Shown here piece by piece: positions 48,844-56,608 of a DNA stretch of 64,000 nucleotides. The DNA lies in NCBI RefSeq assembly GCF_017873175.1, contig NZ_JAGGJW010000002.1, positions 310,001-374,000 on the forward strand, given 5' to 3'. The notes under the pieces are model-generated. The model did not search any database, was not told where the DNA came from, and worked only from the letters and a program-made list of their open reading frames with translations. This DNA comes from Neorhizobium petrolearium. Lineage in GTDB: Bacteria; Pseudomonadota; Alphaproteobacteria; Rhizobiales; Rhizobiaceae. The position numbers were made by a program, and so were the translations under genes. Within the stretch, counting starts at the first letter, position 1. Each line of letters begins with the position of its first letter.

Positions 48844-48926
48844 TTCCGGTCCGGAACCGCGCGGCAAAACCGTCGCGACCCCGGCCGGGAGGAAAGGTTA
48901 GGAGCCGTCTGTCAGGGGCCGGCCCC
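48844..48926. repeat. Cluster of GC-rich palindromes between binding-protein and permease genes
   Basis: Three short palindromes occur within 83 bases: TTCCGGTCCGGAA (48844-48856), CCCGGCCGGG (48880-48889) and GGGGCCGGCCCC (48915-48926). As RNA on the minus strand each can fold into a stem. Such stems after a binding-protein gene usually raise its transcript above the permeases by partial termination or 3' protection. Confidence 0.6.
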
Positions 48927-48932
48927 AATGGT

Positions 48933-50165
48933 TCAACCAAGCACAGCCTTGATCTTCTGGTCCGCCTGATCGAGCGCCTCCTGAGCGCTCATCTGACCGG
49001 TCAAGGCCGCTTGGATGGCATCCTGGATCGCTTTCGAGATTTTCGGCCAGGCCGGATGCGGCCCACGCGGTTGGGCATATTTCAGCTGCTCCTGAAAGAC
49101 CTTCAATCCGGCGTCCTTGAGCGGCTGCCCGGTGGGCGGAATAGCAAGGTCGGAGCGGGCCGGCAGTTGGCCGAAATCCTTGAACATCCGGTTGTCCTGG
49201 GAAACGAAATATTCCAGTACCTTGAAGGCTTCTTTCGGATGCTTCGTGTTGGCGAAGATCGCCCAGTTGAAGTCGCCCATAGCCGACGAACGTTTGGCGC
49301 CCGGCTCCGGCAATGGCAGCAGCGCCACGCCCCAATCGAACTTGGCTTCCTTCACCATTCGGTCGAGCTCCCATGGGCCGGAAATCGCCATGGCGGCATT
49401 GCCGGAATTGAAGGTGCCGGTGGAATCCCATTGGCTGCGGGTGAGCGTGTCGCGCGAGGCAAGCTTTTCGTCGATAATCGTCTTCCAGATTTCCAGCGCT
49501 TTGACCGTGCCCGGCGCGTTGATCTTGTCATAACCGCCGCCGCCCATCTGCGCCCAGGGCAGAAACTGGAAAGTCCCCTCCTCGTTCGCCTTGGCGGAGA
49601 AGGTGATGCCGTAGACATTCTTCGCCGGATCGGTGAGCTTGCGGGCCGTGTCGACCAGTTCGTCCCATGTCTGCGGCGGCTTGTCCGGATCGAGCCCTTT
49701 GGCCTTGAACATGTCCTTGTTGTAATAGAGCGCGATCGTGTTGGTCGCCTTCGGGATGCCGAAATAGCGGTCCTTCCACATCACCGATTTTAAAGGGCCG
49801 GGATAATAGTTTGCCGGTTTGACGACGCTCGACTGCGCGATCATGTCCGTCAGGTCGAGGAACGCGCCGCGTGACGAAAACAGTGCATGTTCCGGATTAT
49901 CGACGGCGATGATGTCGGGCGCCTGCCCGGTCGAATAGGCACGCATTGCCTCGCTTACCACGTCGTCGAACTGGATCTGGCGATATTCGACAGTGATGCC
50001 GGTCTTCAGATTGTTGAAATCCTTGATGAGGTTCGGAGCCGGCTGAATGTCGCGGTCAAGCGACCAGACGGTGATCTTCACGTCCTCGGCGCAGGCCGAG
50101 GTATAGAATGCCGACATACTGGCGACCGCGAGCGCGCCGGCCAAAGCCAATTTGCGAATACCCAT
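48933..50165 (-). CDS. Sugar ABC transporter substrate-binding protein, family 1
   Basis: Periplasmic sugar receptor of 410 residues. The signal peptide is [24 protein letters not shown]. The mature part has family 1 features: [69 protein letters not shown] and [14 protein letters not shown]. It lies 66 bases downstream of the isomerase gene and begins the transporter part of the operon. The sugar is unknown. Confidence 0.95.
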   Translation of the reverse strand: MGIRKLALAGALAVASMSAFYTSACAEDVKITVWSLDRDIQPAPNLIKDFNNLKTGITVEYRQIQFDDVVSEAMRAYSTGQAPDIIAVDNPEHALFSSRGAFLDLTDMIAQSSVVKPANYYPGPLKSVMWKDRYFGIPKATNTIALYYNKDMFKAKGLDPDKPPQTWDELVDTARKLTDPAKNVYGITFSAKANEEGTFQFLPWAQMGGGGYDKINAPGTVKALEIWKTIIDEKLASRDTLTRSQWDSTGTFNSGNAAMAISGPWELDRMVKEAKFDWGVALLPLPEPGAKRSSAMGDFNWAIFANTKHPKEAFKVLEYFVSQDNRMFKDFGQLPARSDLAIPPTGQPLKDAGLKVFQEQLKYAQPRGPHPAWPKISKAIQDAIQAALTGQMSAQEALDQADQKIKAVLG

Positions 50166-50231
50166 GCTCTCCTCCTTCAGGTTGTGCTCCCGATGCGACC
50201 TCCTCCAGGCCGCACGCGGCGAGCGGTTGCA

Positions 50232-51134
50232 TCAAACCGGATCCGTAACGAAATCGCCGCCCCGGCAGGACTTCAGATAATTCAGTGCATGCACCTGACC
50301 GGTCATTTCGAGCTCGTCGCGATAGACGGGGTCATGCCACCCCTCGATGTCGATCGAACCCGACCAGCCCGCGAGCCTGAGTTCCGAGATGACATCCGTC
50401 CAGTTCGTGTCGCCGAAGCCGGGCGTGCGCATGAAAACGAAGGGATGTTTGCCGAAAATCCCATGCTCGCGAATGACGTCCCGGCGGATCGTCGCGTCCT
50501 TGCCATGCACGTGAAAAATCTTCGGCGCCCATTTGCGGATCTGCGGCAACGGGTCGATCAGGTAGACCATCTGGTGGCACGGCTCCCATTCGAGACCGAT
50601 ATTGTCATCCGGCGTCTCGTTGAAAATCAGTTCCCAGGCATCCGGATTGTGAGCGATATTCCAGTCGCCGGTCTGCCAGTTGCCGTCCATGGCGCAGTTC
50701 TCGAAGGCGATCCTGACGCCTTTGTCCGCAGCGCGCTTCGCAAGCTCGCTCCAGATCTGACGATAGCGCGGCAGGCTCTCGGGGATCGGTCGTCCCCTCA
50801 GCCTTCCGGTAAAGCCCGCAACGCAGGTCGCGCCGAAGTGATGGGCATTGTCGATGCAATCCTTCCAGCCCTGGAGCGTCTGGAGGTCGATGTCTGTCTC
50901 TTCCAGCGGATTGCCGAACATGCCGAGCGCCTGGATGGTGATGTCGTGATCGCCGATGGCCTCGCGGCAACGCTTGCCAAGTTCCGCAAGGTCCTGACCG
51001 TTGGTCGTCTGCCAGAAGAACGGCTGGAAGCTCTCGAAACCCATATCGGCAATCTGGGCGATGCGCTCTGCGGCGTGCCCCTGGGTGCCGCGGATCATGG
51101 TGCCGATACGGATGGATTTGGCCGGATTGCTCAC
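50232..51134 (-). CDS. Sugar phosphate isomerase/epimerase family protein (xylose isomerase-like TIM barrel)
   Basis: Cytoplasmic TIM-barrel enzyme of 300 residues with metal-binding acidic residues in IAFENCAMDGN, GLEWEPCHQM, HVHGKDATI and IDIEGWHD. The family includes hydroxypyruvate isomerase, inosose-type enzymes and ketose epimerases. It lies 12 bases after the Gfo/Idh/MocA gene, and the pair is common in oxidation-isomerisation routes for disaccharide-like or inositol-like sugars. The exact substrate cannot be assigned. Confidence 0.88.
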   Translation of the reverse strand: MSNPAKSIRIGTMIRGTQGHAAERIAQIADMGFESFQPFFWQTTNGQDLAELGKRCREAIGDHDITIQALGMFGNPLEETDIDLQTLQGWKDCIDNAHHFGATCVAGFTGRLRGRPIPESLPRYRQIWSELAKRAADKGVRIAFENCAMDGNWQTGDWNIAHNPDAWELIFNETPDDNIGLEWEPCHQMVYLIDPLPQIRKWAPKIFHVHGKDATIRRDVIREHGIFGKHPFVFMRTPGFGDTNWTDVISELRLAGWSGSIDIEGWHDPVYRDELEMTGQVHALNYLKSCRGGDFVTDPV

Positions 51135-51146
51135 TGTTCCTGGTCC

Positions 51147-52181
51147 TCACACTTGAATGGCGACAGGCTGACCGGTTCGCGCGCTTTCGATGGCGCCGAA
51201 CACCATGGCCAAGCTCTTGATATTGTCGAAACCCGCCGTTTCCGGCGGCCGGCCGGATCGGGTCGCGTTCAGAAAGTCGGCGATGACGCTTGCATGGCCG
51301 TGCGTCTCCTCTTCCCGCGGCGCCGGCGGCACGTCGATCGGCCGGTGGCCGCGCAGAAGCCCTTCTCCCGTGCCGGCGACCGTCGCCTCGAAGGCCTCCT
51401 CGCCGTCCCAGGTCAGCATGCCTTTCGAACCGACCAGCCGCCAGGCGCTTTCCCAGCTCGTACGGCGGCCCTCGGCGCACCAGGAGCCGCGATAGGTAAA
51501 GGCGACATCGTCGGAAAACTTGAAGATCGCATTCGCCGAAGCCCCGTGGGCATACCAGGAATCGGCCGGATTGGTTTCAAGGCAGTACGCCGAGAGCGGC
51601 CGTTTGCCGCTGACGAAACGGGCGGCGTCAAAGGTGTGGATCGCCATATCGAGCAGCAGCACGTTATCCATCTGCTCTCGAAACCCACCGAAATGCGGGG
51701 CGATGAAGAAGTCGCAATGAACGCCGGTCAACTCGCCGATGGCACCGCCCTCGACGAAGCGGCGCATGCGGCGGATGCCGGATATGAAACGGCGGTTCTG
51801 CACCACCGCATGCATCCGACCGGCTGTCTCGGCCAGCGCAATCAGTTCCCTCGCGTCTTCAAGCGAAGTCGCCATCGGCTTCTCGCTCAAGACGTGACAA
51901 CCATGTTTCAGCCCAGTGGCAACGACCGCCTTGCGGGCAACCGGCACGACCACATCGAACAGGAGATCGGCCCCAGTCTCTTCCAGCACCCGGTCGAGAT
52001 CGGTCCCGACAACCGCATCCGTCAGGTCGAAAGCTTCCGCAAGCGAGCGAGCGACCGAGCGGTCAAGATCGACCAGCCCGACGATCGTGATGGCGTCTGC
52101 CAGGCCGGGCGTCGTTTTCAACGCCCGCATCCAGCCATGAGCCATGGCTCCGCATCCGCATAGGACTGCTTTCAATGTCAC
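51147..52181 (-). CDS. Gfo/Idh/MocA family oxidoreductase
   Basis: NAD(P)-dependent sugar dehydrogenase-like protein of 344 residues. The N-terminal Rossmann fold has AVLCGCGAMAHGWMRAL, and the family's EKP motif is in VLSEKPMATS. The C-terminal half holds a beta-sheet substrate domain (GELTGVHCDFFIAPHFGGF). First gene of the leftward sugar operon. Two LacI-type operators lie in the gap to the divergent regulator gene. Likely oxidises the sugar at one hydroxyl, with the isomerase acting next. Confidence 0.92.
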   Translation of the reverse strand: MTLKAVLCGCGAMAHGWMRALKTTPGLADAITIVGLVDLDRSVARSLAEAFDLTDAVVGTDLDRVLEETGADLLFDVVVPVARKAVVATGLKHGCHVLSEKPMATSLEDARELIALAETAGRMHAVVQNRRFISGIRRMRRFVEGGAIGELTGVHCDFFIAPHFGGFREQMDNVLLLDMAIHTFDAARFVSGKRPLSAYCLETNPADSWYAHGASANAIFKFSDDVAFTYRGSWCAEGRRTSWESAWRLVGSKGMLTWDGEEAFEATVAGTGEGLLRGHRPIDVPPAPREEETHGHASVIADFLNATRSGRPPETAGFDNIKSLAMVFGAIESARTGQPVAIQV

Positions 52182-52224
52182 GACAACCTCCTCGCTGACG
52201 GTACCGATGCTCCTTCATCGGTTT

Positions 52225-52240
52225 CCGTAAACGTTTACGA
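52225..52240. promoter_or_regulatory. LacI-family operator 1 in the divergent sugar-operon gap
   Basis: The core CGTAAACGTTTACG (52226-52239) is a perfect 14-bp palindrome with central CG, the classic LacI/GalR form. It lies 45 bases from the oxidoreductase gene start. Confidence 0.85.
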
Positions 52241-52277
52241 TCCTATTTACAGGCCGCGGTCTTTGTCAATAGGATTT

Positions 52278-52293
52278 CCGAAAACGATTACGG
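52278..52293. promoter_or_regulatory. LacI-family operator 2 in the divergent sugar-operon gap
   Basis: CCGAAAACGATTACGG is a variant of operator 1 (CCGTAAACGTTTACGA) with the same central CG. The two centres are 53 bases apart, five helical turns, which suits cooperative binding. It ends 18 bases before the regulator gene, implying autoregulation. Confidence 0.75.
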
Positions 52294-52311
52294 TCTGGTA
52301 GGACGGGGCTT

Positions 52312-53328
52312 ATGAAGGGCATTCGGCGGCTGGCAGAACATCTCGATATTTCGATCGGCACGGTCTCCCGCGCGTTGAACGGCAAGCCGGACGTGAATGA
52401 GGAAACGCGCCGGCGCGTATTGGAGGCGGCCGAGCGGCTCGGCTATGTCGCCAATCAATCCGGACGAGCACTGCGCAAGGGCGCGACCGGGGTAATCGGT
52501 TTCATGATGCAGACCGGTCCCGAAATCACCGGCCAGGGCGATATCTTCTTCATGAGCGTCTTCGACGGCGTCCAGACGGTGCTGGCCCGCCACAAGCTCG
52601 ATCTTGTCGCTCTCCTGTGTTCATCCGAAGAGGATCCGGACGATTATCTGAAGCGGATGGTCGCGCGTGGTTTTGCGGACGGCATCATCCTGTCGGCGAC
52701 GCGGCGATACGATGCTCGTTTCGAGTTTCTGGCTCGCCAGAAACTTCCTTTCATCACGCTTGGACGCAGCCTTACCGATGTCGGGCAACCCTGGATCGAT
52801 CTCGATTTCGAAGGCATGGCAGAAATGTCGGTCGAGCGTCTCGTGAAGGCCGGCCACCGCGAGATCGGTTTCGTCTGGCCGCATGGTGATCTCAACCTCG
52901 GATACATATTCGTGGAACGCTGCCGGGAAGCCCTGGCGCGGCACGGCCTTTCGCTTTCCGAGGACCATATCTTCCGCACCAATCCGAACGAGGCCGGTGG
53001 CTATGCGGTCGCACGCAACATCACGGCAAGCAGCCGCCCGCCCACGGCTATCATCCTGGTCAACGAAACCCTTGTGGCGGGGCTCTATCGCGGCCTGGAG
53101 GAGGTCGGCCTGAGGCCAGGGCGCGATATTGCCATCATCGGCAGGCAGAGCCCGCAGGCACGATTCCTTTCACCACGCCTGACGGGCTTCGAGCTCTCCT
53201 TGAGAGACCTCGGTATCGCGCTTGCCGAAAGCCTACTGTCGACCATGCCCGCCTATGCGAACCTTTATCCTCAGGCCATGCGTAGAAAACTCTGGCCAAT
53301 GGCTCTGGTCGAAGGCGAAAGCGGCTAA
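52312..53328 (+). CDS. LacI family transcriptional regulator
   Basis: Repressor of 338 residues. The helix-turn-helix is at the very start (IRRLAEHLDISIGTVSRALN), with the minor-groove hinge (RLGYVANQSGRALRKGATG) and the effector domain (FMSVFDGVQTVLARHKLDL, ADGIILSATRRYDARFEFL, GRDIAIIGRQSPQARFLSP). It is divergent from the Gfo/Idh gene with two palindromic operators between, so it controls the sugar importer operon, probably by an imported or processed sugar. It is convergent with the glucarate-dehydratase-like gene. Confidence 0.95.
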   Translation: MKGIRRLAEHLDISIGTVSRALNGKPDVNEETRRRVLEAAERLGYVANQSGRALRKGATGVIGFMMQTGPEITGQGDIFFMSVFDGVQTVLARHKLDLVALLCSSEEDPDDYLKRMVARGFADGIILSATRRYDARFEFLARQKLPFITLGRSLTDVGQPWIDLDFEGMAEMSVERLVKAGHREIGFVWPHGDLNLGYIFVERCREALARHGLSLSEDHIFRTNPNEAGGYAVARNITASSRPPTAIILVNETLVAGLYRGLEEVGLRPGRDIAIIGRQSPQARFLSPRLTGFELSLRDLGIALAESLLSTMPAYANLYPQAMRRKLWPMALVEGESG

Positions 53329-53346
53329 CGGGCGCGCGGCGGCTCT

Positions 53347-54594
53347 CTACCAGCGCGGAAGACGACGCTCATAACCGGGGTCGAATTGCTTCATATAAAG
53401 CGTATCATCACGCTCCCTGACGCCTGCCACTTCGTAAAGGGCAGCCAGTTCCACCAGCCGGGTGCGATCCAGGGTCACGCCCAGCCCTGGCCCGCGAGGC
53501 ACAGCCAGTGCACCATCACGAAACACGAAGGGCGCATCTTCAACTATATCCGCGCCGACCCAGGGATAATGCGTATCGCAGTCGTAGCCGAGATTGGGTG
53601 TGGCCGACGCGACATGAACCATAGCGGCCAACGTTATGCCAAGATGCGAGTTGGAATGCATGGAGATGCCCATATCTAGGACTTCGCAGGTCTTGCCCAG
53701 ATGGGTGGATGCACGCATCCCGCCCCAATAGTGATGATCGGAAAGGATGACCTTGACCGCCCGCTTGGTAAAGGCTTCGGCAATCTGATCGAATTCCAGC
53801 ACAACCATGTTGGTGGCGAGCGGAATTGACGTCGCGGCGGCGACCTGTGCCATCGCATCCATGCCGACAACGGGGTCTTCGAGATATTCCAGAACGCCTT
53901 CCAGCTTGCGCGCGACATAGATAGCGGTCTCGACGGTCCAGCCACCATTCGGGTCGATCCTCAGCGGATGGTGAGGAAAGGCCTCTCTCAGCTTGAACAT
54001 GGTTTCGATTTCGAGATCCGGGTGAAGAACACCGCCTTTGACTTTAAGGGACTTGAAGCCATGGTCGGCGACCATTTTCTTCGCTTCGCGGACCATCTGA
54101 TCGGGTGTTAGCACCTCTCCCCACTCGTCCTTCTCCTGGCCGATATGAGCGCCGAACTTGAAGAACAGATACGCGCTGAAGGACACGGTCTCGCGCACCG
54201 CACCGCCGAGAAGGTCGCCCACGGACCTGCCAAGCATCTTGCCCTGTATGTCCATGCAGGGAACTTCAAAGGCCGATGTCACCACATCCGTCAACTTATG
54301 GTCGGCAACCGCCGTCCTGGCATTGATGCCGCCCCCCTCCGGCAGGGCAGCGGCCACGCGGGATTTCAGCTCGTAAAGATGAAACGGATCAAGTCCCCTC
54401 AACGCGGGCGCGGCGCGGCGCAATCCTTCCAGCGCCTTGATGCTCCCGTAACTTTCGCCGAGGCCGACCGTGCCGTCATCGCAGATTACTTCGATGATTG
54501 TCCGCATGGCATAGGGCTGGTGAACACCCTTGCAGTTCAGCAGCGGCTTGTCAGGGATGGCCACGGGCGTGAGATGGATTTCGGCAATGCGCAT
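53347..54594 (-). CDS. Glucarate dehydratase-like protein (enolase superfamily)
   Basis: Mg-dependent acid-sugar dehydratase of 415 residues. Glucarate dehydratase features are visible: SLKVKGG (the KxK base), the metal ligands in RIDPNGGW and EYLEDPV, LSDHHYWGG, and the His in MHSNSHLGITLA. D-glucarate dehydratases make 5-dehydro-4-deoxy-D-glucarate. It is the last gene of the alginate-type operon, 56 bases after the SGNH gene. It could process an oxidised uronate, but substrate identity within the GlucD group (including GlucD-related proteins without glucarate activity) is not settled by sequence. Confidence 0.88.
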   Translation of the reverse strand: MRIAEIHLTPVAIPDKPLLNCKGVHQPYAMRTIIEVICDDGTVGLGESYGSIKALEGLRRAAPALRGLDPFHLYELKSRVAAALPEGGGINARTAVADHKLTDVVTSAFEVPCMDIQGKMLGRSVGDLLGGAVRETVSFSAYLFFKFGAHIGQEKDEWGEVLTPDQMVREAKKMVADHGFKSLKVKGGVLHPDLEIETMFKLREAFPHHPLRIDPNGGWTVETAIYVARKLEGVLEYLEDPVVGMDAMAQVAAATSIPLATNMVVLEFDQIAEAFTKRAVKVILSDHHYWGGMRASTHLGKTCEVLDMGISMHSNSHLGITLAAMVHVASATPNLGYDCDTHYPWVGADIVEDAPFVFRDGALAVPRGPGLGVTLDRTRLVELAALYEVAGVRERDDTLYMKQFDPGYERRLPRW

Positions 54595-54650
54595 TCAATA
54601 GCTCCTTCTCACCATCAGGACCAGACCTTCGGTCTTTGCAGGAATCGGCG

Positions 54651-55820
54651 TCATGCCCGCACCGGACTGGGAACGGGGCGAACCTCGATTTTCGCCACAT
54701 CGAGCTGCAGCGGTTCGGCTTGCGCGTTCAAGATCACGTCGAGATGAAGTTCGGGAACCTTGTTCCCCGGCTTCAACTTCAATGGAGGCGTCCTGAGCGT
54801 CCCTCGCCAGGATTGCAACGGGAACGGAAAAGGCGACCCGTCTTCGGCTCGAAAGGGCGCAAGGGCAATGCTTTCAAGTCCCTCCTCGGCAGTGTCGCGC
54901 AGCCTGAGGGAGACACCCGCGATGCCCTCGTGTGAGGGTACTTCCACGTCACATATGGCCTCGATCCAAACGCCCGCACCGGGATGGGACAGCTCACCAC
55001 CCAACCGATGCCTCGTCTCTCCTGCCTCAGACGAGGTCGAGGCAGAGAGTTCGGAAGCAAGATTACCCAGCGGATTGTCTGCCGCGTCGTAACAATCGTC
55101 CTTTGACAACACACGATCAGGTGCATTGGGAAGGATATGATCGAGATAGCCGGCCAGAAGGCTTCCGACCGCAAAACCTCCACGGACGGAAAAATGCGTT
55201 CCATCATTGGAGTAACCATCTCGCGGCTCGCCGAATCTGCTCTGCGGGTCCACCCAGGCGGCGTTCCAATCGAAGACATGACAATTGGTGTGCCTGGCCG
55301 CAAAATCACGGCTGTGCTGATTGATCCAATGGGCCTTGGCACGCTCCGGGCCGCCAGCCGGCCATTTCTGCCTGCCTCTCGCCAGGATCGGCAGCAGGAT
55401 CACCGTCCTGCCTGCGTCCAGCAAGGCCGTGACGATCCGGGCCCGGGTGTCGGCGATCGTCTGCCTTGTCTCCACCATCATATCGTTGGTACCCGCGTCG
55501 ACGATGATGAGATCGAAATCGGACGCCAGCAACCGTGGCAGGCGCCGCTCGATCTCGATCGCCTTCTGTCCGGAAACACCGAAATTGAGGCCGGCAAAGA
55601 ACCGGCTGACACCAGCACGATTGGAAGGTTCCCAACCCGGAACGATTGCAGGATCGTGATGGACAGGGCAAGCCAGCCGGCCGTGCGACAGCACCTCCGC
55701 CCAGCTCATCCAGCCGCGTGCCGACGTGCCGATGAAGGAGTGATCGCCGATGTGGTTCTGCTGCACAAGTGACGTACCGACAATGGCGATACGTCCTGCC
55801 CGCGGAAGAGAAACGGACAT
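54651..55820 (-). CDS. SGNH/GDSL-type hydrolase
   Basis: Hydrolase of about 389 residues. Block I appears as RIAIVGTSLVQ (GTS in place of GDS), block II Gly is near FAGLNFGVSG, block III is DAGTNDMM, and block V is DGTHFSVRGG, giving the Ser-Asp-His triad. A beta-rich C-terminal region of about 150 residues follows. ATG 55820 has GAGG upstream; the longer frame to 56255 lies antisense to the SDR. No signal peptide is evident. In this operon it may remove O-acetyl groups from alginate oligomers, since bacterial alginate is often acetylated; that role is inference. Confidence 0.8.
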   Translation of the reverse strand: MSVSLPRAGRIAIVGTSLVQQNHIGDHSFIGTSARGWMSWAEVLSHGRLACPVHHDPAIVPGWEPSNRAGVSRFFAGLNFGVSGQKAIEIERRLPRLLASDFDLIIVDAGTNDMMVETRQTIADTRARIVTALLDAGRTVILLPILARGRQKWPAGGPERAKAHWINQHSRDFAARHTNCHVFDWNAAWVDPQSRFGEPRDGYSNDGTHFSVRGGFAVGSLLAGYLDHILPNAPDRVLSKDDCYDAADNPLGNLASELSASTSSEAGETRHRLGGELSHPGAGVWIEAICDVEVPSHEGIAGVSLRLRDTAEEGLESIALAPFRAEDGSPFPFPLQSWRGTLRTPPLKLKPGNKVPELHLDVILNAQAEPLQLDVAKIEVRPVPSPVRA

Positions 55821-55828
55821 ATTATGCC

Positions 55829-56581
55829 TCAGGAATAGAGCACGCCACCATTGATGTCGTAGCAGGCGCCGGTAATGTACGCTGCATCGTCCGAGGCAAG
55901 GAAGGCGACAAGGGCGGCAACATCCTCGCTGGTCCCTTCCCGTTTCATCAGGGCGGCAGCGGCGACGCGCTCGCGCACGTCCGGTTTTGTAAAGGTGTCG
56001 TGAAAGGTGGTGGCGATCATGCCGGGGCAGACGGCATTGACCCGAACGACCGGTCCAACCTCCTTGGCGAGCGCTCGGGTGAAGGTCATTACGGCTCCCT
56101 TGGATGTGGCGTAGGCGATAGCGCCCGGTCCACCACCATCTCTTCCCGCCTGCGAGGAGAAGGTGACGATCGCGCCGCCCTTTGCCAACCTGGGAAGCAC
56201 AGCCTTGGTGGTCAGGAAAAGCGAAGTCAGATTGACATCCATGACCTGACCCCAAAACGCCTCATCCATGTCTGCCATGGTTTTTCGCGCCACCATGCCC
56301 CCCGCGACATGCACGAGCGCATGGATATCTCCAAACCTGTCCGCAGTTGTCGTGATGGCTTTCTCGACATCCTCTTTCCGCGTCAGATCAGCGTGGACTG
56401 CGATCGCGGCTTGGCCGCGCTGCTCGATTTCGGAAACGGCGCTTCTGGCACCTTCCTCGGCACCGTTATACGTGAGCACGACATTCGCACCTTCCTGCGC
56501 GAACCGCAAAGCACAGGCGCGGCCGATATCGCGCCCGGCGCCCGCAACCACGACCGTCTTGTTGGCGAAACGTTTCATCAT
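55829..56581 (-). CDS. Short-chain dehydrogenase, likely DEH reductase of alginate catabolism
   Basis: NAD(P)-dependent reductase of 250 residues. Its cofactor motif is [11 protein letters not shown]. The catalytic Ser is in [11 protein letters not shown] and the Tyr/Lys pair in YATSK. The ending [12 protein letters not shown] is typical. It lies next to a PL15 lyase and an alginate-type importer, the arrangement I recall for the Agrobacterium cluster in which an SDR reduces 4-deoxy-L-erythro-5-hexoseulose uronate to 2-keto-3-deoxygluconate. The role follows from context; sequence alone shows only an SDR. Confidence 0.85.
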   Translation of the reverse strand: MMKRFANKTVVVAGAGRDIGRACALRFAQEGANVVLTYNGAEEGARSAVSEIEQRGQAAIAVHADLTRKEDVEKAITTTADRFGDIHALVHVAGGMVARKTMADMDEAFWGQVMDVNLTSLFLTTKAVLPRLAKGGAIVTFSSQAGRDGGGPGAIAYATSKGAVMTFTRALAKEVGPVVRVNAVCPGMIATTFHDTFTKPDVRERVAAAALMKREGTSEDVAALVAFLASDDAAYITGACYDINGGVLYS

Positions 56582-56608
56582 GAACCTCTTTGGCTGGAAT
56601 TCCTGGAA

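Noticed and set aside
49887..52163. Open frame of 758 codons on the plus strand
   Set aside because: It is antisense to the sugar receptor, isomerase and oxidoreductase genes, all of which have family motifs and ribosome sites.
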